From: CAZSHG01 sp964459995
Lineage (GTDB): Bacteria > UBP14 > UBA6098
Assembly: GCA_964459995.1 (NCBI GenBank)
Contig: CAYWOR010000005.1
Span: 62,001 to 126,000 of the forward strand
DNA: 64,000 bases
Direction: 5' to 3'
The translations under genes and the position numbers were made by a program. The notes under the pieces are model-generated. The model saw only the letters and a list, made by a program, of their open reading frames with translations. It searched no databases and was not told the DNA's origin. Each line of letters begins with the position of its first letter. Position 1 is the stretch's first letter. Positions 43,373-52,164 of the stretch are shown piece after piece.

Positions 43373-44128
43373 TTACAGCTCGTCCTGAATCCTTTCAAGC
43401 TCGTCGTCGTCGATGTCGAAATTCGTGAAAACGTTTTGAATGTCGTCGTGGTCTTCGAGTTTTTCCATTATTTTCAACATCTTGACCGCATCTTTACCCT
43501 CTAATTTGATGAAATTTTGGGGGACTGCGACGCGCTCGCTGTTCTCGATGGGCACATTCATTTTCTCGATGGCGTCGCGGATGTTGTTCATCTCTGCGAC
43601 AGCGGTATAAACTTCCCAAGATTCACCGCCGTCCTGAACATCCTCTGCGCCGGCTTCGAGTGCTTTTTCGAAGATGTCGTCTTCGGAGATAGCGCTTTTG
43701 GGGACGCGGATCAGACCTTTGCTGTCGAACATCCAGCTAACACAGCCATTTTCACCGAGGTTGCCGCCGTGTTTGTCGAGGATATGGCGAACCTCTGAGA
43801 CTGTGCGGTTTTTATTGTCGGTCATCGTCTCGATGAAAATAGCGACTCCGCCGGGGCCGTAGCCCTCATAGTTAAGCTCTTCATAGACGACTCCGGGGAG
43901 TTCGCCGGTGCCTTTCTTGATTGCGTTTTCGATATTGGATTTGGGCATGTTTGCCGCTTTAGCGGCATCGACAGCAGTCCTCAGACGCGGATTGCCGTCG
44001 GGGTCGCCGCCGCCCATTCTCGCCGCCACGGTGATTTCTTTGATGATTTTTGTGAAAACCCTTCCGCGCTTTGCGTCCTCGGCGGCCTTTTTGTGCTTAA
44101 TGGAAGCCCATTTTGAATGTCCGCTCAT
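43373..44128 (-). CDS. yebC: YebC/PmpR-family protein (TACO1-like)
   Basis: A 251-residue YebC protein; family start MSGHSKWASIKHKKAAEDAKRGRVF is complete (N-terminal helices), with AANMPKSNIENAIKKGTGE and GPGGVAIFIETMTDNKNRT. The family has been read as a transcription factor and, more recently, as a ribosome-linked factor relieving stalling on proline runs. CGGAG precedes the ATG. Head of the yebC-HAD-ruvCAB-folE2 operon. Confidence 0.95.
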   Translation of the reverse strand: MSGHSKWASIKHKKAAEDAKRGRVFTKIIKEITVAARMGGGDPDGNPRLRTAVDAAKAANMPKSNIENAIKKGTGELPGVVYEELNYEGYGPGGVAIFIETMTDNKNRTVSEVRHILDKHGGNLGENGCVSWMFDSKGLIRVPKSAISEDDIFEKALEAGAEDVQDGGESWEVYTAVAEMNNIRDAIEKMNVPIENSERVAVPQNFIKLEGKDAVKMLKIMEKLEDHDDIQNVFTNFDIDDDELERIQDEL

Positions 44129-44170
44129 ACATTTCTCCGGTTAGTGTTGTTATTAATTACCTAATCATAT

Positions 44171-44199
44171 ATAGTAATTCAAAAGGCATCATTTCGCAA
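44171..44199 (-). promoter_or_regulatory. Promoter of the yebC-ruv operon
   Basis: On the minus strand TTGCGA (44199-44194), 17 bases, TACTAT (44176-44171), leader of about 36 bases with CGGAG. Confidence 0.5.
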
Positions 44200-44351
44200 G
44201 GCAAAATCCGTGCGGGGAGTTTTTTGTCGAAGAAAAAAATAATTTCTGGAAAGGGGGGATAGATATTTCCTGTCAGATATTGGCAATTTCGGGACGAGAG
44301 GTATCGCTGTTATTCTTTTATTAGACCAAAAAATGAGGTTTTCGGGTAGAA

Positions 44352-44373
44352 TTTGACCTTTAGTAAGGTCAAA
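44352..44373. promoter_or_regulatory. Dyad TTTGACCTT-tagt-AAGGTCAAA, candidate operator
   Basis: A perfect 9-bp inverted repeat (44352-44360 with 44365-44373, 4-base loop) sits just upstream of the promoter for the 44475 gene. A third half-site-like TTGACCT begins at 44387 and forms the -35 box itself. This looks like an operator. It lies in the 346-base divergent gap between yebC and the 44475 gene; positions 44200-44350 show nothing else I can support. Confidence 0.5.
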
Positions 44374-44386
44374 AGAAATTCCTGCC

Positions 44387-44415
44387 TTGACCTAATCAAT
44401 ATTGCAAGATATATT
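44387..44415 (+). promoter_or_regulatory. Promoter of the 44475-50160 cluster
   Basis: TTGACC (44387-44392), 17 bases, TATATT (44410-44415). A second -10-like TATAAT stands at 44423-44428 without a good -35 box. Confidence 0.6.
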
Positions 44416-44474
44416 TTCATTGTATAATATGCTTTGCGATCGCCAATCGCAAAATACCGGAAATGGAGTTCCAA

Positions 44475-45398
44475 ATGGACGGCTGGAAGGAGCTATTGAA
44501 GACTGACCCGATACCGCAACTTCTCGAGATAGAGGATCCGGGCCTTCGCAACCGAATAGAAAGAGACCTGCTTGGGATAGACCACGGCCCGGAGAAGCCG
44601 CTGGTCGAAGATTCAGAATACAAAACTCTCGTTAGAAGGCTAAAACCCGACGGAAGTTGGCGCGACTCCGGACGAAAGAAGAACGAGGCGAATTGGACTT
44701 TTATAACCTCGCTCAGGTCGATGCTTTGTCTTTTAGACCTCGGTTCTAACTTCGAGGACGAGGTTTTCGATGCCGGCGCAAGGTATTTTATTGGAACTCA
44801 AACCCCCGATGGCGATTATCGCGGCGCGTATGGCGACGATATTCCCTCGCCGAATTACACCGGTATGGTCGCGGATGTTCTTTTTCGCGGCGGAGAGCAA
44901 TATCATGAAAGCGCATACATAGCTCTCGACTGGCTTATTAAGATTCGAAGGCACGACGGCGGATGGGCGATTCCTGTTCTCAGAAGCAAATCGGTGAAGG
45001 ACCCTTTCAGCCATTGTGTTACAGGCATGGCTCTTCGCGCTTTTCCTTCCGATCCAAAAGGGAAATATGCCGAGGAAGCTCTGAAGGCCGGGAAACTTCT
45101 CGCCGAGAGCATTTTCAAGCCGGATAATTATCCTGACCGAAGACAGCCGGAATATTGGGGAAAATTGTCCTACCCCTTCTGGTTCACGGATGCGCTTTCG
45201 GCGCTGGATGTCCTCGGGAAGCTTGGTTTCGGGCTTTCGGACGGCAGGCTTCAGCGCGCTTTCGATTGGGTTCTTAAGCAACAAGACAAGAACGGTTTTT
45301 GGAAATCGGATTTCCGCAAAACATGTTTGGAACCGGACCCATGGCTGACCTATTCTGCACTTAAGGTTATCAAGTTTTTTGCTGATAAGGAAAAATGA
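44475..45398 (+). CDS. Alpha/alpha-toroid protein (terpene cyclase/prenyltransferase-like fold)
   Basis: About 307 residues, cytosolic. It is built of helical-hairpin repeats of the terpenoid-cyclase/prenyltransferase superfamily with QW-like turns: TLVRRLKPDGSWRDSG, FIGTQTPDGDYRGAYGDD, KIRRHDGGWAIPV, LKQQDKNGFWKSDF. It lacks the DxDD motif of squalene-hopene cyclases, so a cyclase activity is not supported. ATG 44475 has GGAG 6 bases upstream; ATG 44463 adds 4 residues with a poor ribosome site. The next gene overlaps it by 4 bases. Confidence 0.75.
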   Translation: MDGWKELLKTDPIPQLLEIEDPGLRNRIERDLLGIDHGPEKPLVEDSEYKTLVRRLKPDGSWRDSGRKKNEANWTFITSLRSMLCLLDLGSNFEDEVFDAGARYFIGTQTPDGDYRGAYGDDIPSPNYTGMVADVLFRGGEQYHESAYIALDWLIKIRRHDGGWAIPVLRSKSVKDPFSHCVTGMALRAFPSDPKGKYAEEALKAGKLLAESIFKPDNYPDRRQPEYWGKLSYPFWFTDALSALDVLGKLGFGLSDGRLQRAFDWVLKQQDKNGFWKSDFRKTCLEPDPWLTYSALKVIKFFADKEK

Positions 45399-46030
45399 GC
45401 GGTGTGACCACCATTTATCTGATTCGCCATGGCGAGACCGCCTCGAATGTGGAGGGGAGATTTCGCGGGCGTGCGGATATTCCGCTCAGTGAAAATGGTT
45501 TTCGGCAGGCGGAAGCTCTTGGCTTAGCTTTTCGTGACATCGAGCTTTCCGCGATTTATTCAAGCCCGCTAATCAGGGCGATGCAAACGGCGGAGGCTGT
45601 CGCGAAAGGCAGGAAAACGCCTATTATTGAGCATGAGAGTTTTCTGAATATCGATCTCGGCGACTGGACAGGGAAACCCCGTGCGGAAATCGAGGCCAAA
45701 TATCCAGAGCTTTGGCAGAAATGGCGGACCGTCCCCGAGGACATGGTTATCCCCGGGGGGGAGGGGGTAATGGATGTTATGCGAAGGAGTCTCGACGGCC
45801 TGAATGCGCTTGCGGCAAAGCACATGGGCGAGAAAATAGCTGTCGTAAGTCATCGGGCGGTGCTAAAACCGCTTATCGCCGGTGCACTCGGAATTCTGAA
45901 GCCATTTTTTTGGAAACTCCATCTGGACACGGTGGGCTGGTCGATGTTGAGAAGCTCGCAGGGGAGTTTTACTCTTGTGCACATGAATATCATCAACCAT
46001 ATCGAAAATGTAACAGTCGAGGTCGTATGA
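45395..46030 (+). CDS. Histidine phosphatase family protein (phosphoglycerate mutase-like)
   Basis: A 211-residue phosphatase: catalytic LIRHGETASNVEGRFRG, SSPLIRAMQTAEAV, E-loop LNIDLGDWTGK, and AVVSHRAVLKPLI with the second His. Members include alpha-ribazole phosphatases (CobC) and broad sugar-phosphate phosphatases; no cobalamin gene is nearby, so I leave the substrate open. It overlaps the toroid gene by 4 bases and is followed 1 base later by the lipoprotein. Confidence 0.9.
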   Translation: MSGVTTIYLIRHGETASNVEGRFRGRADIPLSENGFRQAEALGLAFRDIELSAIYSSPLIRAMQTAEAVAKGRKTPIIEHESFLNIDLGDWTGKPRAEIEAKYPELWQKWRTVPEDMVIPGGEGVMDVMRRSLDGLNALAAKHMGEKIAVVSHRAVLKPLIAGALGILKPFFWKLHLDTVGWSMLRSSQGSFTLVHMNIINHIENVTVEVV

Positions 46031-46031
46031 T

Positions 46032-47114
46032 ATGATTTCCCGGATAGCCATATTTTTATTCGTTTTGCCGATTTTATTTTTTGCGGGATGCTCGCAGAAG
46101 ACTTCCTATGACGTCCCGGAGACGCTTTTCGAGGAGATAATCCAATCGAGAGAGCCTTTCGGAGCAAGGACTTTGGCCAATCATTGGAGAGCTTTTGAAA
46201 AGTTAGGCGAGGCGTATCGTGGCGATTCCGATCTTCTTCGGGCGAAATCGCTTTTCGCGAACTTTCTTGGGCAACATCTTAATCTCGACAAGCAAACGAT
46301 TAAATCCGCTCATTACGACATCCTTGCCGAATACGGCGCGAACCTTCTTCTCTCGACCCCCGAGAATGTTGTTTTGGTTGTTTATTACGATGAAATTTTT
46401 TATTCGGCGATGTTCGCGCGTGAGGTGCTTGGGATTAAGCCGGAAACAAAGGTTATCTGGGCGAAGATACTTCCGGTCCCCGAATATCAAAAATATCTGA
46501 AAAAGCAATATGGGATAGAAATTCCAGAGCAATTGCCCAATTCACGGGACATCGGCTCGAAACTTCACGAAACTGCCGTAACGGAAATTTGCATGTGGCT
46601 CACTGACTCTTCGAGGATTGCGGTGTTGTTCGACCCGAACATGCCGTTGACGCTTCGCGGGCAACCGGGAGGGGTATTGTATGGGTTGGGCAAGCTTTTT
46701 GGGGCGGATTTGCCGGAAGAAGAGATTCTTGCGCGAAATATGAAGCTTTTCGGCGAGATTTTTATTTTCGATGCGGTTGCGGATACAACAATTGCGCATC
46801 CGAAGCTTATCAGCGGGCTGGTGCAGTGGTTCGTCGATGCTCCGCTGGCGATGTCACGCCATTCTTTGGCAGAGGGTGACACGGTCTCATACGCGGCAAC
46901 AGTGAAAATGCTTGTGGATAGGCTTCCGGCTTTGTGGAAGCCGGCCTACGCTTATTTACAGCTTGGTCAAAATTTGCCGGACGAGGAAAAGAACGAACTT
47001 TTAACGCGAGTCGAAAGATATGCCCGGTTGAATCCTCGCGACAAAAGCGCGAAAAAGGCTTACGACGATCTTATCAAACCAAAGGCCGAAACGGGGAACT
47101 ATGAGCGCCAATAA
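46032..47114 (+). CDS. Lipoprotein of unknown function
   Basis: A 360-residue lipoprotein (FVLPILFFAGCSQ, lipobox Cys about 20). The central part (about 95-180: LLLSTPENVVLVVYYDEIFY, AMFAREVLGIKPETKVIWAKIL, QKYLKKQYGIEIPEQ) faintly resembles the periplasmic region of DUF2723/GT117 membrane glycosyltransferases, which reads 'LL-sLp-naIlft-gD-dtf--w-lqev-giRpDv'. This is a weak likeness by eye. The C-terminus (about 270-350) is helical, TPR-like. GAGG lies 9 bases before the ATG. Confidence 0.6.
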   Translation: MISRIAIFLFVLPILFFAGCSQKTSYDVPETLFEEIIQSREPFGARTLANHWRAFEKLGEAYRGDSDLLRAKSLFANFLGQHLNLDKQTIKSAHYDILAEYGANLLLSTPENVVLVVYYDEIFYSAMFAREVLGIKPETKVIWAKILPVPEYQKYLKKQYGIEIPEQLPNSRDIGSKLHETAVTEICMWLTDSSRIAVLFDPNMPLTLRGQPGGVLYGLGKLFGADLPEEEILARNMKLFGEIFIFDAVADTTIAHPKLISGLVQWFVDAPLAMSRHSLAEGDTVSYAATVKMLVDRLPALWKPAYAYLQLGQNLPDEEKNELLTRVERYARLNPRDKSAKKAYDDLIKPKAETGNYERQ

Positions 47115-50100
47115 TTATTCGAATTTCGGTTTCGAGTATTATGAAAAGGGGCGTAGTTTGATCGAGGACAGGTTCGTGGGGCGCAAAGACGCGCTGGCGC
47201 TGTTCTCGGAGATAATCGAATACCCTCTTCGCGGCAAAGAAATGCCTGTTTTGCAAGTTCGTGGGATTTCGGGAAGCGGGAAAAGTTGGCTTTTGGGCAA
47301 ATTTGCGGGGATTCTCGAAGCCAGACGTGCGCCCTATGTCTCTTTCAACCTAAGAAGCCCCATATCGGGGAATCTGCCGGGGGCGTGGGTGCGGCTTGTC
47401 GAGGAGATTTCTCATAAATACAATATCAAAACCCCTCGTTTCAACAGAATCTCGGCAATTACAGATCGCAGGTTCAGAGGCATAGTCAAGCAGGAAACTC
47501 CCGATTCCACTGGCTTTTTCAAGGGGCTATTTCAGCAAATTGCCGGCGGCCAGCAACAGGAAGAGCTTGTTTCGCCGAAAATGTTCCGCGAAACTGGCAA
47601 AGACTGGGAGCAAACTCTGACCTCGCGCCCCCTTAACGAGCATCTGAGGGCGATGTCAATCGCCCTTGCGGAAGATATCGACTATGAGCTTGATCGGAAA
47701 AAATTCCCTTTTATGACCCTTATTTTGGATTCTTGGAATATCGCAACAAACCGTCAAGCGCCCTTATGGAAAGCGCTTGCGGAAAATTGTAGCCGGCTTC
47801 TTCTAATTGTCGCGACTCAGACGGATGTCGATTTTTCGGATAAGCGTGAAATTTTGCTTTACGATTTCGATGAGCGTGAGACGCGCGAAGCACTCGAACG
47901 GCGCGCGATAGCCTCTCCGCAGGCTGTTGCGAATATTCTCGAACGCACCGGCGGTTCACCGCTGGCTGTGTCTATGGCGGCCTCTTTGGCGGAGCTAATC
48001 ACGCGGACCGGAGATATTATTCGTGCGGACACATTCACCTCTCGCGCCGACGAGCAGATTACAGAAAGTTACAGCACAAAGATTTGGGGTTTGCTTCGCG
48101 ACTCGGAGCGTTATGCCCTTTGCGCGGCGGCAAAATCCCCCGGTCTTCCGCCGGAGCTTTTCGCCGAACTTCACGCCCAGCGCGCGGATTTGCCCGCCGG
48201 AGTTATGTCGGTGATGGAATTTGTTCCCTTCGATCCGCCCTTTTCAGCGGAAAGTCCTGTAAAGATTCATAGCGATATTTTCGACACCGTCGAGGAGCTA
48301 ACTCACGGAGCGCAACAGCCTAATATCGCGGATTTGTCGCGAAGAGCGGAGCGTTTGCTGGAAAATGAGAATCTTCTCGAATGGGAAGTTCTCAACCGTC
48401 GGCTCGATCTTCGGTTAGAACCGGACGTCGCGCTGTCTTCGATAATTGAGCGGATAATGGCTCTGAGGGCTTCCGGCGATTTTACTGCCGCGGAAAGCCT
48501 TTGGCGTTGCAGTCATCCGGAGGGAAACCTCGGGCTTGCGGCGATTCACCGACTGGTTGGTTTTGATCTTCTTAAGGATTATTTAAGCCTTCCATCGCTG
48601 AAGAAATATTTCGGGCAGGAGTCGGAATCGGTCATTACGGATGCCGAATTCTCGATCGAGCATGCGAGAATAATCGCCTCCGAAGAAGCCGATACTGCGC
48701 TAAGAGAGCTTCAGGATTGCGTTAGTTCGCTTTCGTCCGCGATAACGGAGACCTCGGGCAAAGAGCCTGCGCTTTGGTTTTTGCGGGGGCGTGCTTTATT
48801 GCTTGCATCGGAGATAATGTTCGACGGGAATATTTTCCGCGAGGTCGTTTCTTCGGCGCAAAAGGCGTATGAGTCTTTCGAGCGCGCAATAGAAGCCGAT
48901 TTGAACACCGCCGGCCTCGTTTCGCTTAGTTGCGCGAAAGCGGCGCTTGCCACAGCAAGAGCTATTAATGCCCTCGCCGACACAAAATCGGCTATGGCAT
49001 GGATGACGAAGGGGCTTGAACGTCTCGAAGAGGCATCGCAGAAACGGAACCTTTTCACCGCGGATATTTCCCTTACGAGAGCGGAAATTCTTTCGCGGCA
49101 GGGTGAGTTATTTTTGAAAAAGGAGAAATACGGCGAGGCCGAGGAATGCTTCAATTCCGCGCTGGAGGAGCTTGGCAAGATAGCCGGTGAATATCGGCTT
49201 TATGACGCCATCTCCACGCAGAGGAAGGGAGTCGTTTACATCGCGCTTGCGAGGCTTTTACAAAGAACCGGCTCGCAGGAGCTTGCTTTCCGAGCTCTCG
49301 AAGACGCCAGAAACTCCTTCGAGATCTATCGCTCTGCTATCGGCGGAGAGGACGGACTTTTATTGCTTGGTTACGGAAATATATTCAAGGTCGAGGCGGA
49401 AATGAATGCCGCTGATGACTCAGATAGAGCGCTGAAAAAGTTACGCAAGGCCATCGAGTATTTCGAGAGGGCTTGGGGGGCTTCGGAGACGCTGGAAGCG
49501 GCCGAGGGACAAATTGATTCGCTTCTTTTTGAGGCCGACTTGCTTGCCGAAGACAACAAAAATTGCGAGCCTGTTTTCGAAAGAATAGAAAGCATTCTTT
49601 CGACGAGATTCTCAGGACGCGCAACAAAAATCAGCGCGATATTCAAAGGCATCGCATTGGCTAAAACTCGCGGAAGAGCGGCTTTCCTTCGCGGAGATAA
49701 CAACGAGGCCGCGAGATTTTTCGCCGACGCTATACATGGATATTCCGAGCTAAACGAGATTTCGTCGGAGCTTCCGAATGTAGCAGACCTTGCGGATATT
49801 CATCTCGCGGCGGCGATTGCCCATCGCTCCGGCGGCGAACCTGCCGAGGCATTCCGGTCTCTGCGTCGCTCTTTGGACGCATTCGAGCTTGCCGCCGACA
49901 AATTCACCGAGCGCGGCAGGAAACAGGTCCTCAACGCCGTGATAGGTGTATATAACGAGCTTTCGGCCGTCGGTCTCGACGAAGAGTGTTTTGAGGCCGC
50001 AATTTTTATTTTGGGATTAGCGGTGCAGGTTGGCGGACAGGAGGCGATAAGCACAGGCCACGATTTGGTCGAGTATTGGATGGCGCAGGATCTTTCTTTC

Positions 50101-50160
50101 AGGGACAAACGAAGGCTCGAAGAAGTGGCATCGACACTGCAAGAATATTGGGGTGAATAA
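47101..50160 (+). CDS. STAND/AAA_16-like P-loop ATPase with TPR-like C-terminus
   Basis: A 1019-residue cytosolic protein. FVGRKDALALF (about 25-35) and Walker A GISGSGKS (55-62), Walker B FMTLILDSW (Asp about 210), then LLLIVATQTD, identify an AAA_16/STAND-type NTPase domain (to about 330). A winged-helix-like part (about 330-420) is followed by about 550 residues of helical hairpins with TPR character (GELFLKKEKYGEAEECFNSA, RGDNNEAARFFADAIHGY). Such proteins usually sense a ligand and oligomerise. No effector domain is visible. It overlaps the lipoprotein by 14 bases. Confidence 0.78.
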   Translation: MSANNYSNFGFEYYEKGRSLIEDRFVGRKDALALFSEIIEYPLRGKEMPVLQVRGISGSGKSWLLGKFAGILEARRAPYVSFNLRSPISGNLPGAWVRLVEEISHKYNIKTPRFNRISAITDRRFRGIVKQETPDSTGFFKGLFQQIAGGQQQEELVSPKMFRETGKDWEQTLTSRPLNEHLRAMSIALAEDIDYELDRKKFPFMTLILDSWNIATNRQAPLWKALAENCSRLLLIVATQTDVDFSDKREILLYDFDERETREALERRAIASPQAVANILERTGGSPLAVSMAASLAELITRTGDIIRADTFTSRADEQITESYSTKIWGLLRDSERYALCAAAKSPGLPPELFAELHAQRADLPAGVMSVMEFVPFDPPFSAESPVKIHSDIFDTVEELTHGAQQPNIADLSRRAERLLENENLLEWEVLNRRLDLRLEPDVALSSIIERIMALRASGDFTAAESLWRCSHPEGNLGLAAIHRLVGFDLLKDYLSLPSLKKYFGQESESVITDAEFSIEHARIIASEEADTALRELQDCVSSLSSAITETSGKEPALWFLRGRALLLASEIMFDGNIFREVVSSAQKAYESFERAIEADLNTAGLVSLSCAKAALATARAINALADTKSAMAWMTKGLERLEEASQKRNLFTADISLTRAEILSRQGELFLKKEKYGEAEECFNSALEELGKIAGEYRLYDAISTQRKGVVYIALARLLQRTGSQELAFRALEDARNSFEIYRSAIGGEDGLLLLGYGNIFKVEAEMNAADDSDRALKKLRKAIEYFERAWGASETLEAAEGQIDSLLFEADLLAEDNKNCEPVFERIESILSTRFSGRATKISAIFKGIALAKTRGRAAFLRGDNNEAARFFADAIHGYSELNEISSELPNVADLADIHLAAAIAHRSGGEPAEAFRSLRRSLDAFELAADKFTERGRKQVLNAVIGVYNELSAVGLDEECFEAAIFILGLAVQVGGQEAISTGHDLVEYWMAQDLSFRDKRRLEEVASTLQEYWGE

Positions 50161-50218
50161 ATATAGAATGTCTATCAATATATTTACTGCACTTTATTAA
50201 ATTCTAAAAGGAGCAAGA

Positions 50219-51409
50219 ATGTCAGACAATTGGCAATACAGCCGCCGAGCGGTTGCGATGAAATCGAGCGTGATTAGGGATATTCTCAAAATCACACAAA
50301 AGCCCAATATTATAAGTTTTGGCGGCGGGCTTCCCGCTCCGGAGCTGTTCCCCGCCGAGGGAATCAATGAAGCCTGCAGGAAAGTTCTTAAAGACAGACC
50401 CCACGAAGCGCTTCAATACGCCACAACCGAGGGCTACAACCCCCTTCGCGAGCTTATCGCGGAGAGAATGAACAAAATCGGTGTCCCCTGCGATGCCGAC
50501 GAGATTCTTATCACGGGTGGTAGCCAGCAGGGGTTGGATATTATCGGAAGAGTTTTTCTCGAGCCGGATGTTTATGTTGTAACTTCGAGCCCAACCTATC
50601 TTGGCGCGATACAGGCCTTTAATGCCTACAATCCGCTTTATTTAACTCAGCCTTCCGACGACCAAGGTTTCGTGGTTTCGGGTCTCGAAGAGCTTCTCAA
50701 AAAGCATAGTCCGAGGCTGATTTATCTTGTGCCGACATTCCAAAACCCCGACGGCAGAACTATTCCCGCAGACCGCAGGAAAGCGATTTTGGACTTAGCG
50801 GTGCAATACAATATTCCGGTTATCGAAGACGATCCCTACAGCGAGCTTTCTTTCGAAGGCCAAATCCCTGAACATATGAAGGCGATGTCGCCGGAAAACG
50901 TGATAATGCTGGGCACTTTTAGCAAACTTCTCGCACCGGGGCTTCGTGTGGCGTGGCTTATCGCGCCGAGAGGAGCCGCTTTCGATAGATGTGTCAAGAT
51001 GAAGCAGGGCGCTGATTTGCACACGAATACTTTCGCACAGCATGTGATTTACGAATTTATTAAAACCGGCGCGCTCGACGAACATCTGAAAGTTATCCGC
51101 AGAACCTATTCGCGCAGAAGGGATCTTATGGTCCAGCTTATGCGTGAACATTTCCCGAGCGAAGTTGAATTCACGGAACCCACCGGCGGGCTTTTCTTGT
51201 GGGTTTCATTGCCGGAGAAGGTGGATACGGCTGAGATTCTCGCAAAGGCTGTCGAATTGGACGTTGCATATATTCCGGGGTTCGCTTTCTATCCCGACGG
51301 TAGCGGTAAAAACACGATGCGGCTGAATTTCAGCAAACCGACCGAGAATGAAATCGAAATCGGAATACCGAGACTGGCAAAGCTTTTCAAGGATGTTCTT
51401 GCATCCTAA
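50219..51409 (+). CDS. PLP-dependent aminotransferase, LysN/2-aminoadipate type
   Basis: A 396-residue fold-type I aminotransferase of the class that includes Thermus LysN and MocR C-terminal domains. N-terminal ISFGGGLPAPELFPAEG is the substrate loop; QYATTEGYNPLRELIA, LVPTFQNPDGR, EDDPYSEL and the Schiff-base lysine in LGTFSKLLAPGLRVAW are typical. It probably transaminates 2-aminoadipate, branched-chain or aromatic amino acids. AAAGGAG precedes the ATG. No biosynthetic partner is nearby. Confidence 0.9.
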   Translation: MSDNWQYSRRAVAMKSSVIRDILKITQKPNIISFGGGLPAPELFPAEGINEACRKVLKDRPHEALQYATTEGYNPLRELIAERMNKIGVPCDADEILITGGSQQGLDIIGRVFLEPDVYVVTSSPTYLGAIQAFNAYNPLYLTQPSDDQGFVVSGLEELLKKHSPRLIYLVPTFQNPDGRTIPADRRKAILDLAVQYNIPVIEDDPYSELSFEGQIPEHMKAMSPENVIMLGTFSKLLAPGLRVAWLIAPRGAAFDRCVKMKQGADLHTNTFAQHVIYEFIKTGALDEHLKVIRRTYSRRRDLMVQLMREHFPSEVEFTEPTGGLFLWVSLPEKVDTAEILAKAVELDVAYIPGFAFYPDGSGKNTMRLNFSKPTENEIEIGIPRLAKLFKDVLAS

Positions 51410-51477
51410 CCGAAAATCCAATTGACTTTGGAGATACAACATATTAGTCTTATTGTGAACCATTGAAAGGAGCAAAA

Positions 51478-51753
51478 ATGAAAGAACATGGAGTCGAGAG
51501 TTTCATCGCCGGTTTTCTTCTTGGCGGAATAATCGGCGCCGGAGTCGCGCTTTTATTCGCGCCGGCAAGCGGCAAAGAAACCCGCGAACAGATCGCGATT
51601 CGCGCTAATAAGGCTTATGAAGACGGCAAAGAGGGCGCTGAATATGTCCGCAGACTTGTTCAGGACGAGATTGCCGCAGTCCGCGACGGTGCCGAAAAGG
51701 TCAAAGAAGCCGTCAATAAGGGCGTCGAGCAGATAATGCCCAAGAAAGCATAG
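51478..51753 (+). CDS. YtxH-like membrane protein
   Basis: A 91-residue protein: one N-terminal membrane helix (SFIAGFLLGGIIGAGVALLF) followed by APASGKETREQIA, the YtxH family signature, and a charged amphipathic helix. AAAGGAG lies 5-6 bases before the ATG at 51478; an in-frame ATG at 51463 is inferior. YtxH proteins are stress-linked envelope proteins of unclear role. Followed after 3 bases by a DUF948-like gene, a common pairing. Confidence 0.82.
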   Translation: MKEHGVESFIAGFLLGGIIGAGVALLFAPASGKETREQIAIRANKAYEDGKEGAEYVRRLVQDEIAAVRDGAEKVKEAVNKGVEQIMPKKA

Positions 51754-51756
51754 TAG

Positions 51757-52164
51757 ATGTCCCTTAACATTGCCATTTGGGTTCTGGTCGTTATCGTGGC
51801 GGCTGTTGCCATTTTCGTTATTCGGCTGTTGCATCAGCTTACTAATGTTGCGACGGAGACGGAGTTGACGATGCGGAATGTGAACTCGCAGATTCCGCGC
51901 ATGATCGACAAAGCCGACAAGGTTTTGGAAAACGCCGATTTAACGATGGATAGGGTGAATCGGACGCTCGATGATCTCGAGATGCCGATAAATCTTGTGA
52001 AATCTGCCAGTGGCATTTTCGGCGATCCTCGTAGAATGTCCGGTTTCGGCGGCGGCGGGCAGAATGCCTTAGCCTTTATCGCCGGATTCAAGATCGTTAA
52101 AACCATTTTCGAGCAGATAAAGAAACGCATCGCTAAACGGCATGGGAAAAATCGGCAAGACTGA
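51757..52164 (+). CDS. DUF948-like membrane protein
   Basis: A 135-residue protein: N-terminal transmembrane segment (IAIWVLVVIVAAVAIFVI), then helices with heptads (NVNSQIPRMIDKADKVLENADLTMDRVNRTL) as in DUF948, a Gly-rich turn and a basic tail. It pairs with YtxH. It overlaps ddl by 23 bases. Function unknown. Confidence 0.78.
   Translation: MSLNIAIWVLVVIVAAVAIFVIRLLHQLTNVATETELTMRNVNSQIPRMIDKADKVLENADLTMDRVNRTLDDLEMPINLVKSASGIFGDPRRMSGFGGGGQNALAFIAGFKIVKTIFEQIKKRIAKRHGKNRQD

Noticed and set aside
44475..45398. Squalene-hopene cyclase
   Set aside because: Too short and without the DxDD catalytic motif; only the toroid repeat pattern is supported.
45751..45768. G-rich run in the histidine phosphatase gene as a phase-variable tract or G-quadruplex
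   Set aside because: The run is short, broken by an A, and the reading frame continues without disruption; nothing supports a switch.
47101..50160. Antiviral STAND (Avs-type) defence gene
   Set aside because: No nuclease or other effector domain is visible and the neighbours are not defence genes, so only a STAND-like ATPase is claimed.
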